Shown here piece by piece: positions 37,376-49,646 of a stretch of 64,000 bases of DNA (positions within the stretch are counted from its first letter, which is position 1; each line of letters begins with the position of its first letter). Origin of the DNA: Amyelois transitella. Lineage: Eukaryota; Arthropoda; Insecta; Lepidoptera; Pyralidae. The notes beneath the pieces were generated by a model, which was not told the origin of the DNA, did not search any database, and was given only the letters and a program-made list of their open reading frames with translations. Made by a program: the position numbers and the translations under genes. Where the stretch lies: NCBI RefSeq assembly GCF_032362555.1, contig NC_083505.1, positions 5,447,501 to 5,511,500 on the forward strand, given 5' to 3'.

Positions 37376-40300
37376 TAGTCAAATTCCAGTTGTCTGAAAG
37401 AACCTTCAACACCAAATAATTCCTCTGCAGTCTTTGGCTTGCCCGGCCGCTTCGACTCGTCTACTCCAAAATTTTCTTCTTCATCTAACCAATCACTGTA
37501 TTGTTGCACTTTATTCTTCCAATATTCTGGAAATCGTGTTATAAAATTAAATTCTTACCATATCAATTTTATTTATAGATCTTGCAGTACAATACGACAA
37601 CATTCGTAGATGATGTAACTTTTATTTTTTTTACAAAAGGAGATTAGAATAAGACCACTTCATCGCCTTCCCATGAATGTCGTAAAAGGCGACGAGGAAT
37701 GAGCAAAGTCAAGGAATGGGCTTATAAACTTGGGATGCTGCTTTTAGGCGATGGCCTAACAACCTGTCACTATTTGAATCTCAATTCCATCACTTAGCCA
37801 TACAGCTATACGAGACCTTACAGTCTTTGCGAGACTGTTGACTCTGTCTACCCCGTTAGGGATAATGACGTGATTGTATTTAAAACGTTGTAAGGTGATT
37901 GGTGTATGCTTAAAAAACCGTAAGGGTTGAGTCTTAAAACTGTTAACTACGACTGCTTGTAAAGATTTTTTTACTATTTTTAAAGTACATTTCCAATTTT
38001 TTATAAGATACCATTTAACGTTGTGTTAACGACAATGCTATTTCTGTCTCTATATTTTGAAGAAAACTTGTGTAATATATGTTTTACAATAAGCCATTAT
38101 ACTGGAAAGTATATTTTCATACAATTATTGATAATGCCGTGTGGTTCCTGGCACCAATACAAAAAAGAATCTCTTTCCCATGGATGTCGTTAAAGGCGAC
38201 TAAGGAATAGGCTTACAAACTTGGGATTCTTTTTTAGGCGATGGGCTAGCAACCTGTCACTATTTGAATCTCAATTCTATTCTATCATTAAGCCAAATAG
38301 CTGAACGTGGCCATTCAGTCTTTTCAAGACTGTTGGCTCTGACTACCCCGTAAGGGATATAGACGTTACCATATGTATGTATTATTGATACCTATGATCT
38401 CCGCTAATGTTCCACCGTTCCCACCGTATTCTGCTGGCAAAATGTCTTTAGGAATCACTTTATACATTTCTTCGTAGTTTTTATTATGCACAAATAGCTG
38501 AAATTTTAGAATTAGGTTAATAAATATAAATACATATTTGATAATTTAAAATACAAAAACTGGCAGATGATTGGCACCGTAAGCCGGAGCACACTCCGGG
38601 AATACAAAACTAGTAGGTAGTAAAATAATAATTATTATTTAAGTGTATTTCTGGTTGTAATCCTTTGCGATGTTGCTTCAAAGCCCAAATTTCAACAAGT
38701 AACCAAGTAGGTAACCAGTCGAGGTAACTGGTTTTTACATCTTGCTTTTGGTGTCCTTGCAACTCAAAAGCTAAGCATCTATCCTAATTTTCTTTATTAA
38801 AATACTTTCGAAGTTCAACCTCCACGGTAAAATTTTCATTTGCACAAGAAATCGGCAAGCAGCCGGAAATATTTTTTTAAAGTATTAATTTATCATCATA
38901 AAGAAATAAAAGTAATTACTCTGCTTTTATTTTTCTCGTTTAAAAATCCTTTCATGAAGTTGAAAACAGTCTCAAACCCTGGTGGAGTATTTAAATAGTG
39001 AAAACCTTTCATGCGGATCGGCATGGCGTCCTGAAAGTATGGGATAATAATTATTTACATAAATCAGACATAAAATAAGAACAACAATTACATAAACATT
39101 TTTAAATTATATAAAAATTTGCTTTTAATGTAAAATTCAGTCGAAGAAAAATAATTATTTTATGTAATATAGTAATAACTTGTATAAATGTAAATCTTTA
39201 ATTAGTTTTTTTTTTCTTAAAAAAAGGAGATTATTAGACTTTCTTGCCATTTTATTGTCATACACATTGATATTATGAATATTGAACTTATTTTTGATGG
39301 AATATTCTTCATAAATGTAATAAAAAAGGTCGTGAAACTGAATTCTACTTCGTTTCAGATATCATGTATGCATCATTTACCTGTGAAAAGACAGTCATTT
39401 TTTTCATCAGCATTGGAGTCATCTGCATGAAATGCGCCATCGATGTGCCTTCCATGTCCATCACTCCTCGGATACCGGCGACAGACGCATTGTCATTCTC
39501 GTAAAGCACTATCTAAAATTATAAAAAAAACATTAGGGTCATCAAAAAAGCGTGCTTTTTCATGTGACACGATTAGAAATCTTGATTTTATAGTAACTAA
39601 AATAAAAAGCTTTTAGTACACCTACTTAATATAATTAATTTTAATTAACGCTCTGTTTAGTTTTGTGAATAACAATGCAATGGTGATGATGTTGACGAAA
39701 CTTAATATTTTGTTAATAAACTAGTTAACTAATTTATTACAAAAACAATTAAACTAAAACATAATTCATAAAGACTGCCTTATCACATTGTTAATCTATT
39801 ACAGGCAACCCTAAAGACATTGCATGAGAGATAATTAACCACACCCCGAGATTTTAAACAAATACAAAAAACTAATTTAATAGAAACGTACTTTCTGTAT
39901 AATAGTCGAAGTGGCAGCGAAATCCAAAACGTTGTACTTATTTGGATCGAGTTTACCAAACCTCACAATAGTGATTAGGGGAGTATCGGGACCCCATGTT
40001 TTGGGTAACACCACCATTGCCCTAAAAATAAATAAAAGTAAGAAAAAAAAAAGGAAATAAAAGAAAAATCATTATCCACTCATTGATAATTGATGTGATG
40101 ATTTCCAAAGTATAATAATCTGTAAAAATTTAGTAAAATCCTTTCAGTGTGTGTGTTGATAGGTATTTGTAACATTAAATATATAATAAATATAATAATT
40201 TACATATCAATAAAAAAGACAACAATTTTGTCTTTTTTGATAACATAAAAAAAATATATATATGAAAGTTTATTGTTTGCTGAAAACATTATTTGCATAA

Positions 40301-41345
40301 GTTCCCATGTCTACACAATTTTTTACAAACTGATAAATATCTCTTCGTTTTACTGAATGTAATATTTATGACGTAGAAGTTAAGATAAACTTAACATTTT
40401 GTTTGTTACAACACAATTTGAATATTGACTTGAAGAATTTTAAATTCGTCATCCTAAAGGCATGCTCGAACTCTTTGCACACCCCCTTGATCCACAATCA
40501 ATTAATCCTCACTGATCAGGTAATGTTTCTACGTACCCTAAATTTAGAACCTCGAGGAACTTAGGATGATTATGTTTGATAACAAAGAACTCAGGCGCAG
40601 CTGATCGGAAGGTGTAATACAGATCTATCTTCTTTTTCGCTCGCTCCAAGCTGAACTTACATCCTCGGAGAAACACCAGCAGCCATTGGTCATCTAAGAG
40701 GAAATGAAAAAAAAGGAAAGGTAAATGTTTATCCAGTAGTAGTTAAAATAGTTATAAAATTGGTCATCTGTCTGCCCGAAAAGCCATAAAACTGATGTTG
40801 ATCAAAAATCATTTCTACAAACAAGGCCAAATTGTTATAAAGATATTTGTCGTACAACATATAGAGGTAAATATTACAGGTAAAAATATGAATGATTATC
40901 AAAGAAAAATCTTGAAGCGGACTTCGAAAAAGGCGAATAAGGGGTAGGCTTAAACTTGGGACTCCTCCTGGTAGGCGATGTGCTAGCAATTAAAGGAATG
41001 AAATAAAATTTAATAGCCTTAGTCTTTTCGACACTGTTAGCTCTGTCTACCCAGCAAGGGATATGACGTGAGTATAAGAAGGTATACTGCAGATATTTTT
41101 TTTAAATTTGGCATTTTAGCTCTCAATACTAAATACCTAACTTATTTCTTACTTTTAATGCAATATTTGGAGATTTTAGATTAGTGTAGATAAAGTTGTA
41201 CTCTACCTATCCTTGCTCTCAAATGGGGTTGTTTAGCGCACCACTCCTTTAGATGCTGTATATCGTCCTTTACTTTTTTCGGGTCTTCATTTAACTCAAT
41301 TCGCGCCTTCTCAGCCAATTCAGGACTTAGGGCGCGTATTGTCAT
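37375..41345 (-). CDS. CRAL-TRIO lipid-transfer protein E (alpha-TTP-like)
   Basis: Seven exons: 41207-41345, 40537-40693, 39892-40021, 39381-39512, 38920-39030, 38392-38497 and 37375-37526; 927 nt, 308 residues. It starts MTIRALSPELAEKARIELNE. N region: DDQWLLVFLRGCKFSLERAK. Pocket: LYENDNASVAGIRGVMDMEG, SMAHFMQMTPMLMKKM, MKGFHYLNTPPGFETVFNFM and LPAEYGGNGG. It ends GSFRQLEFD. It is the sister of gene D. Three family I repeats sit in its introns (two in intron 6, one in intron 1), and one of them duplicated bases of the exon 6 donor when it inserted. The family binds hydrophobic ligands in the cytosol; nothing in the sequence fixes the ligand. Confidence 0.93.
37640..37882 (+). repeat. SINE-like repeat family I, copy 10
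   Basis: Plus-oriented copy in gene E intron 6: CTTCCCATGAATGTCGTAAA, GGGATGCTGCTTTTAGGCGA, TCTACCCCGTTAGGGATAAT. It has a short tail and a small insertion after GGCGACGAGGAAT. Confidence 0.85.
38134..38380 (+). repeat. SINE-like repeat family I, copy 11, with target duplication
   Basis: Nearly full-length plus copy in gene E intron 6, from TGCCGTGTGGTTCCTGGCAC to the tail TATGTATGT. It is flanked by a 10-bp direct repeat ATTATTGATA (38124-38133 and 38381-38390), the expected target-site duplication. The right copy covers bases +2 to +11 of the exon 6 splice donor. A short deletion has removed part of the AGGACCACTCCAT motif. Confidence 0.93.
40910..41085 (+). repeat. SINE-like repeat family I, copy 12 (partial)
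   Basis: Plus-oriented copy in gene E intron 1: AAAGGCGAATAAGGGGTAGG, TGGTAGGCGATGTGCTAGC, GTTAGCTCTGTCTACCCAGC. Its middle part is deleted or replaced. Confidence 0.75.
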
Positions 41346-41400
41346 TTTCAAAATATGTTCACCACGTAAGCTCAACACGTCTCCTACTTCAAAACTGTTC

Positions 41401-41460
41401 AATAATATAATCGCACGATTACAGATACCTCATGTGTTATCTAACTTCGATTAGCTATCT
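41401..41460 (-). promoter_or_regulatory. Putative core promoter of gene E
   Basis: TTATATTATT (41401-41410, about 56-65 bp before the ATG) with an upstream block at 41435-41460 that keeps TGTTATC and CGATTAGCTATCT at the same spacing as gene D (21 of 26 bases equal). Confidence 0.4.
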
Positions 41461-42065
41461 TTTTAATCAAGCTTGACTTTATTGTGTTTTTAAAAACCAG
41501 TAAACTATTATTTCCGCCTTTAGTATTATTTCCGCCTTTGTTGGTTTTTAAGTAGACCATCACTAAATTACAACTCTGTATTGAGAGCGGAAAATATAAA
41601 AATTTATTTTGGGTGAACTCCTAAACTTGTAAAGTCTGCCTGGTCTTAATAATACGTTGTATTTGAAAACATTTGACATATCTTCATTTTGATACCTAGG
41701 TATAATATAAGATGAGTGGTCATACCTAACTTTTACAAAATGTTTGATTTAATGGCTTAATCATTTAAAGAGTTATTGATTTTGTAAACGAACTCTATCT
41801 TAAAAGAGAGGTGCAATGCTGAAACTTGTCATCAAAATGTATAAAATTTGGTAAGTATTAACAAAACTATTTATTTTGCAAAGTTAATTTCGCTTGAAAG
41901 TTTCTTTTAGTATACATTAAAAGGAAACATATGAACTAAACGAATAAATAAAAGACGCATAAACCATTAAAAATAAACATATTTTTTACTTTCACTGCCA
42001 TCAGTTGGTTAGTACGTTACAACTAACTTAGTCAGTAATCAGGATTCACTAGGCAACGTAGGCAA

Positions 42066-45000
42066 CTAATCAAATTCGAGTTGTCTAAAAGAGCCCTCAA
42101 CCCCGAACATAGTTTCTGCAGTCTTGGGCTTCCCCGGCCGTTTGAGCTCGTCTGATCCATACTGCAGATCTTCGTCTAGAAAGGCACTGTACTCTTGAAC
42201 CTTTTTCTTCCAATAATCTGTAATTAATAAATAAATCCTTGGTATGGTAAGTTCAAAAATCTAACTACCATTAGTTTTGTCTTTCGAAATGAATTTCTTA
42301 GTCGCAACGTTTTACCTAATCATTCTCCAGACATTTTTAAAATAACATTTCCCTAAGTGTAATTATTCTTCAGGACTTTTCCCCCATAGAATTATACCTA
42401 AACCTATTTTTGTTAATTCGGTATGGTGTAGCTTTTGAGTATAACATTATATTCATGTTTGAAATCAATTATTAAATATAAACAATATCTTTTTTTATTT
42501 CTTTTAATTAGGTTTATATTAAGCAATAGGATAAGAGTCATAAATATATATAATTTGACGGCCTCTGTGACGCAGCGGTAGTACGCTTGCCCGTGACACC
42601 GGAGGTCCCGGGTTCGAATCCCGGCCAGGGCATGATGAGAAAAGAACTTTTTCTGATTGGCCTGGGTCTTGGATATTTATCTATATAAGTATTTATTATA
42701 AAATATAGTATCGTTGAGTTAGTATCTCGTAACACAAGTCTCGAACTTACTTCGAGGCTAACTCAATCAGTGTACCTAATGTGTCCCGTATTTATTTATT
42801 TAATTATTGGTAATGTTACCAGTTATATCCTTGATTGAGCCTGCATTTCCTCCATATTCTGTTGGTAACTGTTCCCTTGGTATAACCTTATACATTTCTT
42901 CGTAATTCTTGTTATGTACATACAGCTAAAAAACATAATGTATATTTTTATTTATATATTTATGTACATCAAGAAAAAAGGCCACCCAGAATTTAGATTA
43001 AGGAGAAGCTTTGTACAAGGGCACTCTTTATTTCAAAAGAAATCTCTGCTAGTAGACCCATGACAAGTAAATATAAATAAAGGCATTGGCTTGTGTACAT
43101 ATTAATCGGATATATAAACTTACATAACCTTACTGATATTAACAAACCTACAACTTATATTTATCTACATATATATCTTACATTATGTTTAATACGAAGA
43201 TAAACATAATGAACATAATAATGAAACGATATGAATTTGATATAGAGTGTGATAGGTAAAATCTATAGTATATCTACATTCATGCATATAATCACGTCTA
43301 TATTTCTTACAGAGTAGACAGATTCAACAGTGCCGCAAAGACTGAAAAGTTCACCTTCAGCTGTATGATTTGGTGATGTAATTGAAATTGATATTTATAT
43401 TTAGATAGTGTTGCTAGCCCGCCTTAAACAATCCCAATTTTATTAGCCTATTCCTTAGTCGCAAGTTTACGACATCCATGAGAAAAAGATGGAGTGGTCC
43501 TGTGTGTATGAACCACAACAAATCCTAAGAATTCGGAAAAATATAAGACAATAGAGGTAGTAATTACTAGATAATGTGACATCGTCACATCGCAACTGAT
43601 GGTTGACAGACACCATAACGTTTTCATATTGCGTTTCAATCTTACAATATTCACTTAATTATAAATACATATCAATTCTGATAATTATTTGACAGCTTTA
43701 TCTTCATCCTACAGAAAAACCCCCACGCAACTCAAGATGATGACATAAGATGTATTTTCAATTACAATTAAACGTAGATTTAATTTGTAAACATAACAAT
43801 CATTGATTATCATTTTGGCATTACCCAATCCAGGATCGTAGTCACAAGTGAACCTCGGAATATTTCTCCTCACTTCCGGCGAGGTGAGGAAACAACTGGA
43901 ACTGAACGCCAAGAGGAATATGATATATCATTCTGGTATTATTCCCGGCAGAATCTGCTCCGAGACTCCCCAGGAAGTGAGTTCTCAGTCATTAGCCACT
44001 AATTTGTAAATGTTAAAAAAAAAAAATACTGACCCTGCTTCTATTTTTCTCGTTAAGCAAAACCTTCATAGCATTGAAAACTACTTCAAATCCCGGAGGT
44101 GTGTTTAAATAATGTGTACCCTTTACTCTAAATGGAGTTGCATCCTAAAAATAAAATATAAGTATCTGTAAAAATATATTTTGAGCTTAGTGGTATCAAA
44201 ATCATGGGGTTCGAGGGCTGTGTATACTGCAAGCGACAAAAATCAAGTCGCATGCATTAAATGTTTTTATTAAGTATTAATCATTCACACTTATTATTAT
44301 TAATATTATAAAATGCGAAAGGTCGATCATATATTTTCTACAAATTGAGTATATAATAGTATTAGTATCTAATACATAAATGAAAACTGGGTACTGTTTT
44401 AATAAATATACGATCAACATATTTTCATTTCACTTTATCACCTGAGACGTCACGACCATTTTCTTCATCACCATCGGAGTCATTTGCAGGAAATGCGTCA
44501 TAGTTACGTTATCCAAGTCCAGAATACTACTGACTCCAGACACTATCGCTTGGTCATCTTCCCACATCATGATCTAAACCAAATTAATATTAAAAATTTA
44601 TTTTTTAAGAAAACATACCAACAGTTACAAATCCTATAAAATTTGGTTAACGATAAATGAAATTAATGAAAAAGTAATTTTATTGTACTTTAAATAGTAA
44701 ATTCTACTTGAGAGGTTTCAGTTATTCTTAAATCAGACTTTTTTTTATTTAAAAAAAAACGGGTGTATATTCACCTTCTGTAATTGTAGCGAGACAGACA
44801 TAATTTCCATTATATTATATTTATTAGCATCGTATGCACCGGGCCGAACCAAACATATTTTTGGTTTTGTAAGATCTCCACTGCTCGGGATAAATATAAT
44901 AGATCTAAAAAAATTAGACCTAATAGAAGAAATATACAATATTTATCAATGATTAGGTTTTCTCCATTCTTGGTCGGTCTATTCTTTACTTTTTTTTTAC

Positions 45001-45881
45001 TTCCAGATTCCAACTAAGCGTGATCGAACAGCCAAAGAATTTTAGTCTTTAAGGGAATTTGATCGCTGTTTGTGTTTTTTAAATGCCTTATACAGTATCC
45101 ATTGAAAACTACCTTATCGTCGTTTCATATGCTTTGCTAAATCTGTTTAAACAACGTAACAGTTAGTGGAAATAAATACATACCCTAAATCCAAAATTTC
45201 AAAAAACCTTGGGTTTTTATGGTTAATCCTGAACAATTCTGGAGCTGTACTGTGTATGGCATAGAACAGGTCTATCTTCTCTTTGGCCCGCTCCAAACTA
45301 TACTTACAACCTCGGAGAAATGCCACCAACCATTGGTCGTCTGGAATATTAACGTGTAAAAAAATATAATAAAATAAAGAAAGAAGCGCAATTATTATTT
45401 GTACTATATCTTTATCCAACATGCGTTTTTAACGTTAAATATAGCAAGCATTACTTCTTGCCATTTTAGCCCACGAACTCTTTAAAGATCTTTAGAAATT
45501 TCTTAAATTGTTTTGAATTTCAGTCCTATACGTTATCCGGCTGTAAATTGACACTGAACAAAATACCTTAGCTTTTTATTGACTTTAACAATGCAATCTT
45601 ATGTAAACTAGTAGCTACTTTGAAAAGTTTATATTAGTATAAACTTCAATGAAAAGAATCTTTAATAAGTAATAAAATTGAAAGACCTGTACAGTAATAA
45701 ATAATACCCAGCGGGTACGAACACATTATGTTATATTGCTACCTGTTCGAGCCTTCAAATGTGGCTGCTTGGCCAACCAATCTTTCAAATGTTGGATATC
45801 ACTTGGCAATCGCTTCGGATCTTCGTTTAATTCAACCCTGGCTTTTTCTGCCAAATCAGGAGGTAGGTGACGCACAGACAT
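42066..45881 (-). CDS. CRAL-TRIO lipid-transfer protein F (alpha-TTP-like)
   Basis: Seven exons: 45743-45881, 45184-45340, 44775-44904, 44442-44573, 44034-44144, 42820-42925 and 42066-42217; 927 nt, 308 residues. It starts MSVRHLPPDLAEKARVELNE. N region: DDQWLVAFLRGCKYSLERAK. Pocket: MWEDDQAIVSGVSSILDLDN, TMTHFLQMTPMVMKKM, VKGTHYLNTPPGFEVVFNAM and LPTEYGGNAG. It ends GSFRQLEFD. Introns 5 and 6 carry a family I repeat and a complete tRNA-derived SINE; the latter ends about 20 bp from the exon 6 donor. This is the most upstream gene of the array in transcription direction. TATCGATA-like and GATAA motifs and a TATA-like box lie within about 110 bp before the ATG. The ligand is unknown. Confidence 0.92.
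42557..42800 (+). repeat. tRNA-derived SINE III, complete copy
   Basis: The head (42557-42632) has a perfect B box GGTTCGAATCC and an A-box-like GTGACGCAGCGGTAGT. A tRNA-unrelated body follows (CTTTTTCTGATTGGCCTGGG, CGAACTTACTTCGAGGC) and an A/T-rich end GTCCCGTATTTATTTATT. The body also occurs at 36478-36560. This marks a SINE and argues against a tRNA gene. It lies in gene F intron 6. Confidence 0.85.
43278..43510 (-). repeat. SINE-like repeat family I, copy 13
   Basis: Minus-oriented copy in gene F intron 5: ATAATCACGTCTATATTTC, AGAGTAGACAGATTCAACAG, GAGAAAAAGATGGAGTGGTC. It is more diverged than most. Confidence 0.8.
43815..43912 (+). repeat. tRNA-derived SINE family II, 3' fragment
   Basis: ACCCAATCCAGGATCGTAGT and CTTCCGGCGAGGTGAGGAAA, then CAACTGGAACTGAACGCC. 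It is colinear with the 3' block of the 56103 copy and lies in gene F intron 5. Confidence 0.55.
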
Positions 45882-47286
45882 GGTTAATACAGGTCAGTAA
45901 ATAACGTGTTATCGAAAGTACGACTTTTAGTACTATGTTCGCGATATACTCAGGCGCTAATAGAATTATCTTTATTGATATAGTATCGATATCTCTGCTG
46001 AGTTGATTAGTGTATTTTATAATTTATTAATACCCATTTCCCATGAGTTTCATCATCCTGTTTTTCATAATCATAATTAGTCGCATGGATCGAAAGATCT
46101 AAGACACCACACAGTCTCTCACAGACAGACGCTACTTCATTTCACGTATCGTTGAAAGTATGGGGTAGAATGACGCAGGTATTCGTAGAGTTCTTGATGT
46201 TTATATTTGAAATAAGTAGAAGAAATTTTAATAGCAACTATGATTTGAGTAAAAATCATTTAACTTTGTGATGTCAGTTAAACAATAACAACAAACACCG
46301 AAATATTATCTGGTCACATATACCATTATCTAATTGTTCTTTGACTCCAAATATAAAAATAAAATGTTTACATTTATATTTTTTCCAAATAAGATATTAA
46401 CAGCAGTAAAAAATTACGTCATATTTTGTAGTAACTATTTCATGCAGTTTTATTGCGATTGACGTTACAAATATTTTTTTCTATGGTGGTACAATAATCA
46501 TAACATGCATATAATCATATAATGTTACAGTTTTTATTTTAGCCAAAGATTCGTGGATAAATCCTCGGCCATACGACATATTCCTTGACATACCTATATT
46601 ATAACTTCTCTCTCTATCTTTCTCTGACGATAACGAAAAATAAAGAGAGAAAAGTAAGCATGTGCCTTATCAAAATTCGTAAATACTCGTAAGGTCGCCG
46701 ATATTTATCGTATTAAAGTTCATTAGATCATTTCATCAGTTGTCGATCAAGTAACATTGGTTTAATCGTTTCTTTGCATTAAGAATTTTCTAGTTGATAG
46801 CATACTTTGGTGGAGTTTTAAGAATGTTTACATTAACGTCGTATTAATCAAATTTACTCCTTTTTAAACTGTTTTCAGTGCACTTTTAGTTGTAACGTAT
46901 GGCTCTCGTACGGTTTGTTTAGATCTGAACAGTCTGACTCACAACTCTTCACAACAGACAGACAAAACTATTTCAATGGTAGTTTTGAACAACAATGATA
47001 GATATATTGAAAAACGCACTTTCAATATCTGATTTGTACAAAAAGTCAGTGGAAATAACCACCAGCATTCACGACCTCTTTCTCGACGTTTATTCAAACT
47101 TTCATAACTTTAGGCCACGTTCCAGATTCTACGTAAGCTTTTATTTCAAAATGAGATGAATAGCTTTTACCTCATTTTTGTAGATTTTAACTATTACGTC
47201 CCAACATTCGGAATATATCTACCTTGCTAACAGATACGATTATTCTAGAAAAGTTCCTTCACTTTTGTTAAACTGTGTCTTCTTCT

Positions 47287-47608
47287 TCCTCCTAGCTTTA
47301 GTCCCGGTTCCATCCTCATTACTCTGGAGAGGAGCTCGGGGTATGCCTTTGACCATGGATACTAGATTGGGAAAGCCAGGTTTTTAAACGACTTCCACCT
47401 GACCTTCGCAACCTTTGCAGGTAAACATGACCCGTATTGCACCGATCATGGTTACACATCCAGTTGCCTGAATGTGCTGGTTTTCTCACGATGTTTTCTC
47501 TCACCGTAAGAAAAAATCATTGGTACTTGGCCGAGGTAGAATTTCAACGGGTACCTTAACGCATTTTAACTGGCTAATGGCCACCTTACCGATTTAACCA
47601 CCAACGCT
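47287..47608 (-). repeat. tRNA-derived SINE family II, near-complete copy
   Basis: On the minus strand a perfect pol III A box (TGGTTAAATCGG) is followed by GAGAAAACATCGTGAGAAAA, CATTCAGGCAACTGGATG and the 3' block AACCGGGACTAAAGC. Confidence 0.8.
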
Positions 47609-48076
47609 GTTTTCCTTTTGTTAAACTACATATATTTATATTAGTTGGAAAATATTCTAGTCTACCGGGGCTTTGTGGGCTATTGGGATATCATCATCGA
47701 ATAATACGCATAAAATCTGTTATCAACACATTTATTTTCGTGTATTTACAAATTATTACCTATTAATTTAACCTTTACAAACCCTGTTATATTAATAACG
47801 ATCGTGCATATGACACAAGATATTTTCAATGAAAATGTGCAAATTAAATTTCTTGTCCTGAATGTGCAAATGATTACAGAACTTAATATATCATAATGGC
47901 GATAGCATGACCTATCAAAAATAATGATAACTCTTCAAATTTACGAATAAATTAAAATTCATCACGTATCATCATCGTTTTTTACAAAGTGCGATACTTT
48001 CTTTCATCTAGAAACAAAACAATTTGATATTAGAAACTATCTACGTTTATTTTAAAATAAATAACACTTATATTTC

Positions 48077-48098
48077 AAAATAAAATAAAATAAAATAA
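48077..48098. repeat. Short (TAAAA)n microsatellite
   Basis: Four to five tandem TAAAA units on the plus strand. Confidence 0.8.
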
Positions 48099-48512
48099 AT
48101 GAAAATCACAACAGCAAATATTTATAAAGGGGCTGGAAATATTTTTTATGATTAAAAGAGTTATTTTAATATTCCCTTTTATTTTCAGATATTTAAAAAA
48201 AATATGAAATGTTTCAAATCATACAATAATTATATAATCAGTAGTTGGTTTTATATCAGTTAAATAAATAAAGATCCATAAGAATGTGGCTATATTATAA
48301 ACTAAACATGGTTTGATGAACAACTAAATCACAAGACAGACATCTTTACGAATGTTTCTTATTAGTTTTATAAAAAACAAAATAAGTCGTATTAAATGAT
48401 GTGCAATTATATAAACTTTTTGCAAACATATTATTTACTCTAGCTCTTTGGCAACTAAATACGAGTAGAAAACTTGTCTTATAACTTATAGCGTCTAAAG
48501 GACTTTGGATAC

Positions 48513-48550
48513 TACGTACTTATGTACGTAGTATTCAAAGTTATTACCTT
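48513..48550. repeat. 17-bp inverted repeat with 4-nt loop
   Basis: Arms 48513-48529 and 48534-48550 pair with one mismatch; the core is TACTACGTAC..GTACGTAGTA. Confidence 0.85.
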
Positions 48551-49646
48551 AAATCAAACTATGTTCAATTTATAAAAATACGAGTAGATCTCATCTTAAA
48601 CACATAATCCATCATTAACTCACGAAAATAAGACTATTTTTATAAACTACAATTTGCACTAGAAAGCCTTGGAATTTTGTTGCGTGATTTTATCCAAAAT
48701 GACTTTAATAAATACATTTATCATATAGTTTTATCTGAAGCAAGTGTATTTGCAAAGCATCGAAAGGTAATTTCAACAATAATCAATTGGTGGATTTTCA
48801 CCTGAAAATATTATAAAATTTAAAGAAACCAGATAATTTAAAACATACGTTTAATATTATAATGTACAATTAATACTCAAATAAATAAATGCATTACTGA
48901 TTTAATAATAGGTTTTTGTAAAGTATTTTTGTACACACGTGTTCATTTAAAAATTTAATGGAATCGTTTGTTAATGAACATACTTATTGTATGAATATAA
49001 GTGATCTAAGCATAATACCATTAATTAATAAAACTAAATAGAGCCACATAGTATAAGGACAACGATAAACCCATTTTCTCACTCACAGTCGCCACATCAT
49101 TTTAAAATTCTTTGTAGTTACAACTTTTATATCTAAATATTTCTGAACAGAGCTTTCGCACTACAAGAAAGTTGAAAGGTTTGAATTTAGTAGATCTAAA
49201 CCTGTATATTTTCGCTCATGACGTACTTTGAATTTGGTGCCAAAAGTCAACAATCTAAAATGCTTGCTTACAGCCGATTTAAACTCCCACTAATTGCAGT
49301 CAAAAGAAATACCTAGTACATTATAATTTATATTTAGTATCGGACGGTTATTACACATCTTCATACACTCTTTCAATCACAACCTACAAGTATTCAAACA
49401 CATTATTTACAGTCGCCAATGTACATACAGTGACTCGCTTGAACAGTGTTCCTAAAATAGTTCAAACAATTAAGAGCTGTCAGAAGCCATGCTGGAGGAG
49501 ACGCTAACGAGTATCAATGACGTACATATTATTTTTAGGCCATAGACCTGTGACGACATTGAAGATAAACAATCTTCTCCGTGGCGCATTGATCTGACTT
49601 AATAATAGATTATCTAATTATATCCATAGTGGGTCGGACGAGCCCA

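Larger units (their letters stand above)
45882..49646. other. Spacer between gene F and the kinase gene
   Basis: About 3.8 kb. It contains the gene F promoter side, a family II SINE, a short (TAAAA)n tract and the 3' UTR of the kinase gene (extent unknown). No open frame here is supported. Confidence 0.6.

Noticed and set aside
42557-42632. tRNA gene at 42557-42632
   Set aside because: The B box is perfect, but the acceptor ends do not pair well and the head runs into a repeat body found again at 36478. It is a SINE head.
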